Assembly: GCA_937863205.1 (NCBI GenBank)
Contig: CALMGA010000259.1
Location: 1-14,520, forward strand
DNA: 14,520 bases
Direction: 5' to 3'
DNA from: an uncultured Beijerinckiaceae bacterium
Lineage (GTDB): Bacteria > Pseudomonadota > Alphaproteobacteria > Rhizobiales > Beijerinckiaceae
Made by a program: the position numbers and the translations under genes. Position 1 is the stretch's first letter, and each line of letters opens with the position of its first letter. The notes beneath the pieces are model-generated. The model was not told where the DNA came from. It worked only from the letters and a program-made list of their open reading frames with translations, and did no database searches. Below, one piece after another: positions 6,311 through 13,220 of the stretch.

Positions 6311-6580
6311 ATGTTGGCACGGCTTCATGGAGCACTCGGCCTGTGCCTGGCCATCGCCCTGTGGGCGACGGTGAGCGCCCTGCTCTACCTGCGCTTTCCC
6401 AAGTCGCAGCGCAGCGACGACATTTGGAAGATCTATCTCGCCGCCCGCGACGGCATCGTCATCGCGGCCCTGATCGTCATCGCCGCCGATCACGCACCTT
6501 ATCTCGGCGTCGGCGGGACGAGCCGTCTCGATCAGCATGCCAGCCATGACGCCGCATCCCGCTCGGCCCTGACCCCATAG
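6311..6580 (+). CDS. Small two-helix membrane protein, hypothetical
   Basis: I do not recognise a family. The 89-residue frame from ATG 6311 contains two convincing hydrophobic segments, about residues 6-28 ('GALGLCLAIALWATVSALLYL') and 48-66 ('IVIAALIVIAADHAPYLGV'). They are joined by a polar linker (RFPKSQRSDDIWKIYLAARDG), and a short hydrophilic tail follows. Membrane topology is therefore likely. GTG 6278 is an alternative start that would add MIRRTTPARKQ, a basic N-terminus. Neither start has a strong ribosome-binding site. The gene lies 206 bp after the phosphorylase on the same strand and converges on the AAA ATPase gene. A hairpin between the two stops (6591-6609) fits a gene end here. 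Confidence 0.5.
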   Translation: MLARLHGALGLCLAIALWATVSALLYLRFPKSQRSDDIWKIYLAARDGIVIAALIVIAADHAPYLGVGGTSRLDQHASHDAASRSALTP

Positions 6581-6590
6581 CGGCGCACCC

Positions 6591-6609
6591 TCGTCGCGGC
6601 CAGCGACGA
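6591..6609. terminator. Hairpin between convergent gene ends
   Basis: TCGTCGC (6591-6597) and GCGACGA (6603-6609) form a perfect seven-base-pair stem with a five-base loop. It sits exactly between a plus-strand stop (6580) and a minus-strand stop (6620). No T-run follows on either side, so it is at best a weak or factor-assisted bidirectional terminator. Confidence 0.4.
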
Positions 6610-6619
6610 CGGCAACGTT

Positions 6620-7771
6620 CTATCGCTTGGGCCAGACCCAACGCGGCGCATCGAGGTCGGGCGTCCCCGTCTCGCCGAAGCTTTTCCGCAGATGGATTTG
6701 CGCGACCTCCCTCTCGTTCCCGATCGCGCCGATCAGCGCCTCGCTGTGGCTGACGAGAACGATCTGGCAATGGTGCGTGGCCAGGGCGAGGAGCCGGGCC
6801 AGCGCGGGCATCAGCGAGGGATGCAGGCTGCCTTCCGGCTCGTTCAGCACCATCAGCTCGGGCGGTCGCGGCGAAAGCAGCGCGGCGACGAGCAGGAGGT
6901 AGCGCAGCGCTCCGTCCGAAAGCTCGGCCGCGCCCAAGGCGCGAAGGAGTCCGTGCTGCACGAGCCGAAGCCCGCCGACATCGCCGCCCTCGATCTCCAG
7001 GCGGGATCCGGGGAAGGCGTGTTCGACCGCCTCGTCCAAGGCCGCCTCGTCGCCGATCGCGCGGATGGTGGCAAGGGCGGCGGCGAGATCGGCGCCGTCA
7101 CCGGCGAGCACGGGCGTGTAGGTCATCACCCGCGGGCGGCGCGCGGGCGCCTCCGGGTCGGTGCGCAGCGCGTCGTAGAACCGCCAGTCGCGCATGCGCT
7201 CGCGCATGGCCAGAAGTTCGGCACCCTCGGCCGGATCGGCGCAGTGCGTCACCATCGAGTCGAAGGGCGAGAGCCCTTCCATCGCGATGCGCCATCCGCC
7301 GCTGCGCGAACTGCGGATCCGGACGAGGGCGGCGCGGCGCTCGGCGAAGAGCGAGGTGCGGCCGAGAACCTCGCCGGTCCACATCGCCTCGACCTTGGTC
7401 GCGGGATCGCGGGGAAAGGGGTTCTCGGGGCTCGGCTGGCCGAGATCGACCGCATAGCCGAAGTCGTCGCCGGAGAAGCCGAGCTTGAGGCTGACGCGTT
7501 CCCTGCGGACCGTGCCCTGGACCGGATGGAGCCCGGAGCGCACGTCCCGGCCGATCGTTTCGGGACCCGCCCACAGCGTCGACGACAGGCCGCCCTCGGC
7601 CGCAAGCGTGGCGACGAGCCGGCCCTGCGCCGTTTCGGCGAGGAGGCGGAGCGCGCGGTAAAGGCTGCTCTTGCCGCTGCCGTTGGCGCCGGTGACGATC
7701 GTCAGGCGCCCGAGCGGAACGACGAGGTCGCGCAGCGAGCGATAGCCGGATACGGCGAGCGTGGTGATCAC
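6620..7771 (-). CDS. AAA family ATPase, RecF/SMC-like (COG4637 type)
   Basis: A 383-residue ABC-type ATPase of the RecF/SMC/OLD fold. Walker A is 'GANGSGKS' at 28-35, just after the 'SGYRSLRDLVVPLGRLTIVTG' opening typical of RecF-like AAA proteins. The ABC signature region is 'ELSDGALRYL' at 283-292, Walker B is 'LMVLNEPEGSLHP' at 306-318, and a switch His lies in 'VSHSE' at 340-344. Walker B has Asn where many ABC ATPases have Asp, which I recall as usual in this subgroup. There is no TOPRIM nuclease domain at the C-terminus, unlike OLD nucleases. The start is GTG with an excellent AGGAGG seven bases upstream. It lies 117 bp downstream of, and on the same strand as, the HerA-like gene. A DNA-related role is likely from the fold, but the exact job is unknown. 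Confidence 0.88.
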   Translation of the reverse strand: MITTLAVSGYRSLRDLVVPLGRLTIVTGANGSGKSSLYRALRLLAETAQGRLVATLAAEGGLSSTLWAGPETIGRDVRSGLHPVQGTVRRERVSLKLGFSGDDFGYAVDLGQPSPENPFPRDPATKVEAMWTGEVLGRTSLFAERRAALVRIRSSRSGGWRIAMEGLSPFDSMVTHCADPAEGAELLAMRERMRDWRFYDALRTDPEAPARRPRVMTYTPVLAGDGADLAAALATIRAIGDEAALDEAVEHAFPGSRLEIEGGDVGGLRLVQHGLLRALGAAELSDGALRYLLLVAALLSPRPPELMVLNEPEGSLHPSLMPALARLLALATHHCQIVLVSHSEALIGAIGNEREVAQIHLRKSFGETGTPDLDAPRWVWPKR

Positions 7772-7837
7772 GCCCTGCCCTCCTGGTCGCGAGAAAGAAG
7801 GTCGCCGCCGTGAAGCATCGGGCTGCGTCGACGCACA

Positions 7838-7866
7838 AGAGCATCGGATTCGATCCGAAAACCGCC
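7838..7866 (-). repeat. Second copy of the rhizobial-type palindromic repeat
   Basis: Read on the minus strand, this segment is GCGGTTTTCGGATCGAATCC followed by GATGCTCT, matching the half-element at 1303-1326 (GCGGTTTTCGGACAAATCC, GATGC). It lies between the HerA-like and AAA ATPase genes. Only one hairpin half is well kept. Confidence 0.7.
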
Positions 7867-7868
7867 GC

Positions 7869-7881
7869 GACCTTTGAGGTC
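7869..7881 (-). terminator. Weak hairpin after the HerA-like gene
   Basis: GACCT and AGGTC flank a three-base loop (7869-7881) directly after the HerA-like stop on the minus strand, followed a few bases on by GGTTTTC from the palindromic repeat. It could attenuate transcription into the AAA ATPase gene. The stem is short and no strong T-run follows. Confidence 0.25.
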
Positions 7882-7888
7882 CGCTGCT

Positions 7889-9379
7889 TCAACCCCGAAC
7901 GCGCCGCCCCGGCGGGGAAGCGAGGCTCGGCTCGCCCGGCGCGGTCTCGACGCCGAGGTCGGGCAGAGCGATGATGGGCGCGCCGCGCAGGTCGCGGCGG
8001 ATCACGATCGTTCCGCGTTCTTCGAGGTAGGCGAGCATGCGCCGCGCCCGACCGCCCGAACTCGTGCCGTAGGCCTCCGCCAGCGAAGCGTCGGAGGGCG
8101 TCGGCGCCCCGGCGACGGCCGCGCGCGCCACCACCAGGAACAGCCCGGCGAGGTCGTCGGGCAGGGTCGCCGCCATGTCCTGCGCGCGCGCCCATTCCGG
8201 CCCGTCCGGCACGGCGCCCGCGTCGGCGCCCCCTTCCGCCCGGGCCACCGCCAGCCGTCGCTTGAAGTCCGGCAGGGCGATCTCGCCGATCCGGCGGACC
8301 CGGCAGCGCATGGTGAAATCCCCGTACAGGATGGCCGGCGTCGCCGTGGCGGCATCGGCATCGGCGAGCACGGACGCCATGATCGTCCCCAGCTCGGCCT
8401 CGCGCTCGGCCGGGTCGCGGGTCTGTTCGGCCGGCAGGTCGTCGGGCGGCGGCGGGCGATAGTTGGCGAGCTGCACGATCACGTCGGGAATGCTGGGGCG
8501 CGGCTTGGCCCGCGGGGTTGCCGGGCGCGCCGGCGCGGCGCCCGGCGCGAGGATCAGGCTTTGGCTGTCGCCGCTCGGCTCGGGCGGCGGCATCAGGGCA
8601 AGCGGCACGCTGCGGCTTTGCGTCAGCGTCGCGCCGGGCGCGATCGGCAGCGGTCGCCGCGACATGGCCGGGCCCAGCGCCACGAAGTGCCCGCGCGCGA
8701 GGTCGCGGAACATCTCCGCCTGCCGGCGCTCCAGGCCGAGCAGGTCGGCCGCCCGCGCCATATCGATATCGAGAAAGGTGCGGCCCATCAGGAAGTTGGA
8801 GGCTTCCGCCGCGACGTTCTTGGCGAGCTTGGCCAGGCGCTGGGTGGCGATGATGCCGGCGAGCCCACGCTTGCGGCCGCGGCACATCAGGTTGGTCATC
8901 GCCGCCAGCGACAACCGCCGCGCTTCCTCCGTGGCGTCGCCCGACGCGGCCGGGGCGAAGAGCTGCGCCTCGTCCACCACCACCAGCAAGGGATACCAGT
9001 GCTCGCGCTCGGCGTCGAACAGCCCGTTGAGGAAGGCGGCCGCGGCGCGCATCTGGTCGTCGGCGTCGAGTTCGGCCAGCGACAGCACCACCGACACGCG
9101 GTGCTCGCGCACGCGGGCGGCGATGCGTCCGAGTTCACCATCGCACTGGGTCGGCTCGATCACCACATGGCCGTACCGCTCCGACAGGGTGGCGAAGTCA
9201 CCCTCCGGGTCGATCACCACCTGCTGCACGAGGCCGGCGCTCTGCTCCAGCAGCCGGCGCAGCAGGTGCGACTTGCCCGACCCCGAATTGCCCTGCACGA
9301 GCAGGCGGGTCGCCAGCAGTTCCACGAGGTCGAGGGTTGCCGGGCGGTCGCCGGCGAGGCCAAGGTCGATCGCGATCAT
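7889..9379 (-). CDS. HerA-like ATP-binding protein (DUF87/COG0433)
   Basis: A 496-residue RecA-fold ATPase of the HerA/FtsK group, motors that act on DNA. Numbered from ATG 9379, Walker A is 'GNSGSGKS' at 30-37, an early acidic motif 'IDPEGDF' is at about 56-62, and Walker B is 'LLVVVDEAQLF' with Asp136/Glu137. The conserved 'RGRKRGLAGIIATQRLAKL' region follows, with a sensor Gln. After residue ~270 comes a Pro/Ala-rich linker and a C-terminal part whose end resembles a winged helix ('LAEAYGTSSGGRARRMLAYLEERGTIVI'). A TTG at 9400 is an alternative start. The gene is divergent from gapR and followed on the same strand by the AAA ATPase. No NurA-like nuclease is adjacent. A role in chromosome maintenance is the simplest guess; a defence role is possible but not supported. 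Confidence 0.87.
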   Translation of the reverse strand: MIAIDLGLAGDRPATLDLVELLATRLLVQGNSGSGKSHLLRRLLEQSAGLVQQVVIDPEGDFATLSERYGHVVIEPTQCDGELGRIAARVREHRVSVVLSLAELDADDQMRAAAAFLNGLFDAEREHWYPLLVVVDEAQLFAPAASGDATEEARRLSLAAMTNLMCRGRKRGLAGIIATQRLAKLAKNVAAEASNFLMGRTFLDIDMARAADLLGLERRQAEMFRDLARGHFVALGPAMSRRPLPIAPGATLTQSRSVPLALMPPPEPSGDSQSLILAPGAAPARPATPRAKPRPSIPDVIVQLANYRPPPPDDLPAEQTRDPAEREAELGTIMASVLADADAATATPAILYGDFTMRCRVRRIGEIALPDFKRRLAVARAEGGADAGAVPDGPEWARAQDMAATLPDDLAGLFLVVARAAVAGAPTPSDASLAEAYGTSSGGRARRMLAYLEERGTIVIRRDLRGAPIIALPDLGVETAPGEPSLASPPGRRVRG

Positions 9380-9444
9380 CTGGCATGTACCATCACCCAA
9401 CCTACCACGGCGCGACGGCAGCCGGCGGCGGCCCCGCGCTTTTA

Positions 9445-9464
9445 CCCGTTATTCACCGAACGGG
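9445..9464. promoter_or_regulatory. Inverted repeat between herA-like gene and gapR
   Basis: CCCGTT (9445-9450) and AACGGG (9459-9464) form a dyad with an eight-base centre, 40 bp before the gapR start and inside the 125-bp divergent intergenic region. It could be a protein-binding site governing gapR. No known consensus is matched. Confidence 0.3.
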
Positions 9465-9504
9465 GTCCATTCCTATGCCCGGTCACGTATGGGGAAGGAT
9501 CGGG

Positions 9505-9777
9505 ATGTCTGACACGGTTGGTCTCGCGGGCGACCGCATCCGCTCGTTCGTCGAGCGCATCGAGCAACTTGAAACCGAGCTGAGGGAGCTGAACGAGGGC
9601 AAGAAGGAGGTGTTCGCCGAAGCCAAGGGCGAAGGCTTCGACGTCAAGATCCTCAAGGAGATCATTCGGCTGCGCAAGCAGGACGACGAGGAGCGGGAGG
9701 AGCACGAAACCATGCTCGACGTGTACATGCGCGCGCTCAGCGAAGCCGGCGACGAGCCGGCGGCCAAGGCCGCCTGA
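9505..9777 (+). CDS. gapR: GapR (DUF2312) nucleoid-associated protein
   Basis: A 90-residue protein matching the GapR/DUF2312 family, which in Caulobacter binds AT-rich and overtwisted DNA ahead of replication forks and helps replication and chromosome segregation. The sequence is nearly all helical and highly charged, with heptad-like spacing through 'IRSFVERIEQLETELRELNEGKKEVFAEAK' (split here only for description). The family's 'EAKGEGFDVKILKEIIRLRK' core is followed by 'HETMLDVYMRAL'. It fits the usual length of about 90 residues. The start at ATG 9505 was chosen because GGGGAAGGA (9490-9498) lies six bases before it and because family members begin here; the frame stays open upstream but that part looks non-coding. 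It is a single gene, divergent from the HerA-like ATPase. The identity is confident. Confidence 0.95.
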   Translation: MSDTVGLAGDRIRSFVERIEQLETELRELNEGKKEVFAEAKGEGFDVKILKEIIRLRKQDDEEREEHETMLDVYMRALSEAGDEPAAKAA

Positions 9778-9886
9778 AGATCCGCGGCATCGGCGGCCGG
9801 TCCCTCGCCGTCGGCATGAAGCGCCGCGCTTGCGCCGCAACCCCTCGGGGCGGGCGGAAGCGCGGCAGGATTGGTTGAAAACGGCA

Positions 9887-9904
9887 GCCGGTGACGACAC
9901 CGGC
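9887..9904. terminator. Small hairpin between gapR and the DUF4189 gene
   Basis: GCCGGTG (9887-9893) and CACCGGC (9898-9904) make a seven-base-pair stem with a four-base loop between the convergent ends of gapR (9777) and the DUF4189 gene (9936). No T-run follows, so termination is possible but unproven. Confidence 0.35.
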
Positions 9905-9935
9905 CGCCGTGAAGCTCAACCTGCCGTCATGAAAC

Positions 9936-10346
9936 TCAGTCGTCGCATTCGGACGCGACAACGCGGCAGATGCCGGCGCCGCACTGGGTCAGGGCCTTCT
10001 CCTTGGCCACGTCCGCCGACTTGCCCCACCCGATGCCGAAGTGGTCGTTGGAACTCGCATAGGCGCCGCACTTCTCGAACGAGACCTTGACCTTGCAGGT
10101 GTCGTTCCCGGCCTCCTTGCATTTGCTCACCGCCGAAGCTTCGGCGCTCGCGCGGTCGTCGCCGAAGCCGATCCCGTAGCCGGCTTCACTCGGCTTGGAT
10201 CCGGCCACGTCATCGACGGCGATCGCTCCGGTCGCAAAAGCCGCGGTCGATGCGAGCGATGCCAGTGTTACCGCAACAAACAGCGCACAACGTTTAATGA
10301 TCTTCCCCGCCTCGACTTGCTGCGAACGACCTGACCGGTCAGGCAA
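9936..10346 (-). CDS. Secreted DUF4189-like cysteine-rich protein
   Basis: A protein of about 136 residues with a signal peptide (basic 'KIIKR', hydrophobic 'CALFVAVTLASLASTAAFA') and a mature domain resembling DUF4189. It carries two repeats of the type 'GYGIGFGDDRASAEASAVSKC..AGNDTCKV' and 'HFGIGWGKSADVAKEKALTQCGAGICRVV', with cysteines spaced to form disulfides outside the cytoplasm. The function of the family is not established. The start is a real question. TTG 10346 has a strong GGAGG five bases upstream and gives a 38-residue signal region. ATG 10403 has a poorly placed site. The natural-looking signal peptide begins at ATC/ATT 10301-10296, where no standard start codon exists. I chose TTG 10346. 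It is convergent with gapR. Confidence 0.8.
   Translation of the reverse strand: MPDRSGRSQQVEAGKIIKRCALFVAVTLASLASTAAFATGAIAVDDVAGSKPSEAGYGIGFGDDRASAEASAVSKCKEAGNDTCKVKVSFEKCGAYASSNDHFGIGWGKSADVAKEKALTQCGAGICRVVASECDD
10330..10343. promoter_or_regulatory. Perfect 14-bp palindrome at the DUF4189 gene start
   Basis: CCTGACCGGTCAGG is fully self-complementary and lies immediately inside the chosen TTG start (10344-10346). A palindrome here would suit a repressor site if transcription started close by. If it is an operator, the true translation start may be further downstream. Confidence 0.35.
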
Positions 10347-10523
10347 TACGCCCTCCGGTCGTCCGCATCCGAGCCCATGGCAAGAATTGGTGATTTTGTA
10401 CATCGCTTCCGGCACCGACCGCTGCCCGCGCGTCGCGATTCCCAACCGGAATGTTCATCGGCCGTGGCGATCCCGTGATGGGGAGGCATGCCGGTGCGGG
10501 CCGAACGTCGGCGCCGGCCCGCT

Positions 10524-10967
10524 TCAGGACCTTCGTCGCAGCGGACGGGCGTAGGCCGCGCCGACCTTTGCGAAGCCGGTCGCGTCGAGAAAGGCGGCGA
10601 GGTCGGTATCAGCCGCCGCGACCAGCAGTTCGTCGCAACCGGCGAGGCGGGCGGACTGCGAAGCCGCCTTCAGCAACAGGCGTCCGACGCCGCGGCGCCT
10701 GCTGTCGGGCGCGACCAGCAGCATGTCGAGGTGCGCGACACCCGCGTCGGTGCGCAGCGTCCGCGTCCAGTTCACCGCGACGAGCCCGCTGGGCGGTCCC
10801 CATTCCACGGCGATCAGGGCCGTACCGCCGCGTCCCAGCGCCTCCAGCCGCGCGCCCAGCCTCTCGGCAGCGGGAACCGGCAGGCCGCAGGCGCCCATCA
10901 CGTCGCAAAGGCCGGGCGCATCGGCCGCGGTGGCGGCCCGGATCTGCAGCCCGTATCGATTGCTCAC
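10524..10967 (-). CDS. GNAT family N-acetyltransferase
   Basis: A 147-residue single-domain GNAT protein, which would transfer an acyl group from acetyl-CoA to an amine of an unidentified substrate. The fold is shown by 'IRAATAADAPGLCDVM' at the N-terminus, a beta-strand run 'TALIAVEWGPPSGLVAVNW' (49-67), motif A 'LLVAPDSRRRGVGRLLLKAA' with the pyrophosphate-binding RRRGVG at 90-95, and a closing 'FLDATGFAKVGAAYARPL'. The start is GTG with no clear ribosome-binding site. It lies only seven bases after the stop of the upstream 76-residue gene, so translation probably depends on coupling to that gene. No product-specific feature is seen. Confidence 0.85.
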   Translation of the reverse strand: MSNRYGLQIRAATAADAPGLCDVMGACGLPVPAAERLGARLEALGRGGTALIAVEWGPPSGLVAVNWTRTLRTDAGVAHLDMLLVAPDSRRRGVGRLLLKAASQSARLAGCDELLVAAADTDLAAFLDATGFAKVGAAYARPLRRRS

Positions 10968-10974
10968 CGGAGGA

Positions 10975-11205
10975 TCAGGATTTGTTGATACTGTATTCGC
11001 CGGGATGTAGCGTCACCACGTCGGGATCGGCGGGTTCGACGTCCGGTTCCCCAGCCCGGCTCTCGGCGAGTGCCTGGGCGGCCATGCGCAGCATGCTGGA
11101 CGCGTATTGGCGCTGCGTCGGGTTGCTGGCGCGGGCGAGCTTGGCCTCGTATTTCGCGACGGCGCGCTCCAGCTTGCCGACGGAGGCGCCCTTCGGCTTC
11201 AGCAT
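10975..11205 (-). CDS. Conserved-looking 76-residue hypothetical protein
   Basis: I do not recognise this protein by name. It has 76 residues, begins MLKPKGASVG, and has a charged helical centre ('KLERAVAKYEAKLARASNPTQR') that could form a short coiled coil, followed by 'MLRMAAQALAESRAG' and an acidic tail 'EPDVEPADPDVV' ending 'HPGEYSINKS'. It has no signal peptide or membrane segment. ATG 11205 was chosen over the upstream ATG 11313 because GAAGAGGAA lies at the right distance and the upstream part reads as non-coding. It is followed after seven bases by the GNAT gene, so the two very likely share one transcript. Confidence 0.7.
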   Translation of the reverse strand: MLKPKGASVGKLERAVAKYEAKLARASNPTQRQYASSMLRMAAQALAESRAGEPDVEPADPDVVTLHPGEYSINKS

Positions 11206-11287
11206 TGCTTCCTCTTCCACATGGCTGTTCCCTGGCTCCCCGACGAGACGCGGCTTCATGCGAGCGGGGCAGCGACCACCGATCTCA

Positions 11288-11304
11288 TCTGGTTCAAGAC
11301 CAGA
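11288..11304. promoter_or_regulatory. Inverted repeat upstream of the 76-residue gene
   Basis: TCTGGT (11288-11293) and ACCAGA (11299-11304) flank a five-base centre, about 80 bp before the ATG of the 76-residue gene. On the minus strand a TTGAAA lies just upstream (11308-11313). This could be an operator/promoter region for the two-gene unit, or, lying after the photolyase-like stop only on the far side, chance. Confidence 0.28.
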
Positions 11305-11356
11305 ACATTTCAAGAACTTAGGATCGTCGCGCCCTGAACTCGCGACGGCGAACCCA

Positions 11357-12484
11357 TCAGGTCCAGTACAGCACCCGCGTGCCCGGCAGGACGGCGGCGA
11401 GCCCGTCCGTCAGCCGGGCGCGCATTTCCTTCATCAAGGCGGCGGGGTAGACGTGCTTGACCCCGCCGAACTTGGTCAACTTGCGCGAGCGGGCGGTCTC
11501 GTCCATGTCGAGCTTGCTGGCGGGATACCAGCCCTGCAGCACGCCCTTCGACTTGGGGGTGAAGCGGTGGGTGATGAACTCGGCCGTCAGGTCGAGGTCC
11601 GGCGCGCCGGCCACCGCCTTGGCGACGTCGGCGAGCAGCGCGGCGTAGCTTTCGCGCCAGCCCTCCACCGGCTGGATCGGCGCCACCGTCAGCCCGACCT
11701 TGTAGCCGCAGCGGGCAAGCTGGCCCAGCGCCCGCAGGCGGGCGGGCAGCGCCGACGTGCCGCCCTCGAAGCGCATCAGGTCGGGGATGTTGAGCGAGAA
11801 GCGAACACGCACCCTGCCGCCATGGTCGAGCCCGAGCAGGGGCGCCACGTCGGCGAACTTGGTGGTGAAGCGCAGTTGCACCGCCGCGTCCCAGCGCCCG
11901 AAGAAGCGCACGGTGTCGGCAAGGCTGCCGGTGAGGTGCTCGATGCCGAGCGGGTCGGTGTAGCAGGAGGCTTCAAAGGTGGTGCCCTCGTGCGAGCGGG
12001 CGAGCGTGCCGGTGGTGACCGCGCCCTTGCCGAGGTAGGCCGGCAGCTCGTCCAGGATCTCTTCGGTGTTGGCGTAGACCCGCGTCACCGGCGGGCCGCC
12101 GAGCGAACCCGCGAGGTAGCAGTACTGGCAATGGGCCGGGCAACCCTCGGCGAGGACGAAGCGCCAGTCGGCGGAGGGCGGGATCGGCTGCAGGCGACGC
12201 TTGGCAGGGGACGCCACGGTGACGGCCAGCGTCGCCTTGGCGAGGCGATAGGCGGCGCGCGGGTCCGCCTCGGTGGACAGGCCGGCGAGGCGGTCGCCGG
12301 GCAGTTCGATGACATCGGCGCCGAGCGCCGCCGCCCGCCCGGCGATGAGGCGGCCACGCGGCCAGTCCCGCGCCGCCCGCGTCAGCAGCACCCGCTTGGG
12401 CCGCCACAGCCGTGCTTCGCCGGGCCCGTCCGGCGCGGGAGACGGCGGGACGTCAAGGACGGAAGCTGTCGCGGGCAGGATCAT
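11357..12484 (-). CDS. Spore photoproduct lyase family radical SAM protein
   Basis: A 375-residue radical SAM protein that matches the SplB family, whose Bacillus member repairs the thymine dimer 'spore photoproduct' in DNA by direct reversal. The SAM-cluster motif is Cys115, Cys119 and Cys122 in 'AEGCPAHCQYCYLAGSLGGPP', close to the family pattern. Cys174 in 'FEASCYTDPLGIEHLTGSL' aligns with the H-atom-donating cysteine of Bacillus SplB (Cys141 in 'ACTSD.VGIDHLTHSL', from memory). The C-terminus runs to a normal length ('...RVLYWT'). The start is ATG 12484 without a clear ribosome-binding site; the conserved region begins at about residue 27. It is a standalone minus-strand gene between the MgtC-like gene and the 76-residue gene. 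Since the window is alphaproteobacterial and non-sporulating, the natural lesion or substrate is uncertain. Confidence 0.88.
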   Translation of the reverse strand: MILPATASVLDVPPSPAPDGPGEARLWRPKRVLLTRAARDWPRGRLIAGRAAALGADVIELPGDRLAGLSTEADPRAAYRLAKATLAVTVASPAKRRLQPIPPSADWRFVLAEGCPAHCQYCYLAGSLGGPPVTRVYANTEEILDELPAYLGKGAVTTGTLARSHEGTTFEASCYTDPLGIEHLTGSLADTVRFFGRWDAAVQLRFTTKFADVAPLLGLDHGGRVRVRFSLNIPDLMRFEGGTSALPARLRALGQLARCGYKVGLTVAPIQPVEGWRESYAALLADVAKAVAGAPDLDLTAEFITHRFTPKSKGVLQGWYPASKLDMDETARSRKLTKFGGVKHVYPAALMKEMRARLTDGLAAVLPGTRVLYWT

Positions 12485-12551
12485 GACGGGTCAAGTGCCG
12501 GGCCAGGCGGGACGTTCCGGCGCGGACCCTTGCCGCGACGTCGAGCCGCCG

Positions 12552-13220
12552 TCAGCCAGCCTCCACCGCGACCACGCAGGGCAAGGACTTCAGCTTGGCG
12601 ACGATCTCGTCCGTGGCGTCCCTGGTCAGGCGGGTGAACGTCACCTCGATCGTGTCCGTCTCGTCGCCGGCCCCATGGCGCAGGATGAACTGCTTCACGC
12701 GCGCGGCGCGACCGCCGATGACGTCATGGAGCGTGGCCAGGGACATGCTGTCCCGCTGCGCCGAGATCAGCACCTGCCGTATTTGCGTGCGCTCGCGGAC
12801 GCGCTCCTCGATTGGTTTGATCCCGGCCAGGATGACCAGCACGATCAGGGTGGTGGCAAGGCCGGCGACGTAGAGCCCGCTGCCGATGGCCAAGCCGATC
12901 GCCGCGACCGCCCAAAGGCTGGCGGCGGTTGTGAGGCCCTTCACCACCTCGCCCCGGAGCAGGATCGTGCCGGCACCGAGGAAGCCGATGCCCGAGACGA
13001 CCTGCGCGGCGATGCGGGACGGGTCGAGCACGACATGGCTGCCGAGCACGTCGGAGAACCCGTACGCCGAGACGATGATGATGAGGCAGCTGCCGACCGA
13101 CACCAGCATGTGCGTGCGCAGGCCGGCCGCCCATTGCAGCCGCTCCCGTTCCAAACCGACGAGGCTGCCGGCGAGGGCTGCGACCAGCAGTCTGAGGAGG
13201 GTTTCGGCGGAACCGATCAC
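12552..13220 (-). CDS. MgtC/SapB family membrane protein
   Basis: A 222-residue inner-membrane protein of the MgtC/SapB family, linked in other bacteria to Mg2+ limitation, acid stress and control of F1Fo-ATP synthase. Helices are apparent at about 7-25, 37-54, 70-88, 97-115 and 117-134. The family signatures are 'GLERERLQWAAGLRTHMLVSVG' (split: GLERE at 22-26, GLRTHMLV at 33-40) and 'GIGFLGAGTIL' at 77-87. The C-terminal ~75 residues form a soluble ACT-like domain ('TDTIEVTFTRLTRD...SLPCVVAVE'). The start is GTG 13220, with AAAGG seven bases upstream; the frame extends to 13271 but that part is not family-like. It is divergent from the ATP synthase genes. A link between the two is tempting because Salmonella MgtC acts on ATP synthase, but adjacency alone does not show it. 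Confidence 0.9.
   Translation of the reverse strand: MIGSAETLLRLLVAALAGSLVGLERERLQWAAGLRTHMLVSVGSCLIIIVSAYGFSDVLGSHVVLDPSRIAAQVVSGIGFLGAGTILLRGEVVKGLTTAASLWAVAAIGLAIGSGLYVAGLATTLIVLVILAGIKPIEERVRERTQIRQVLISAQRDSMSLATLHDVIGGRAARVKQFILRHGAGDETDTIEVTFTRLTRDATDEIVAKLKSLPCVVAVEAG

Noticed and set aside
6692..7813. Long plus-strand frame opposite the AAA ATPase gene
   Set aside because: The minus strand carries intact Walker A, signature and Walker B motifs; the plus frame is its mirror and has no domain.
7098..8885. 595-residue minus-strand frame spanning two ATPase genes
   Set aside because: It is out of frame with both the HerA-like and AAA genes and is extremely Arg/Pro-rich. The two motif-bearing frames explain the DNA.
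6620..9379. Naming the HerA-like/AAA pair a phage-defence system
   Set aside because: No nuclease or other effector domain is seen, the AAA protein lacks TOPRIM, and the neighbours are housekeeping genes.
7874..9583. Long plus-strand frame opposite the HerA-like gene
   Set aside because: It is an antisense shadow of a gene with clear Walker motifs, and it runs into the true gapR start in another frame.
10451..12637. 728-residue plus-strand open frame
   Set aside because: It lies opposite three supported minus-strand genes (GNAT, 76-residue protein, SplB-like) and has no recognisable domain.
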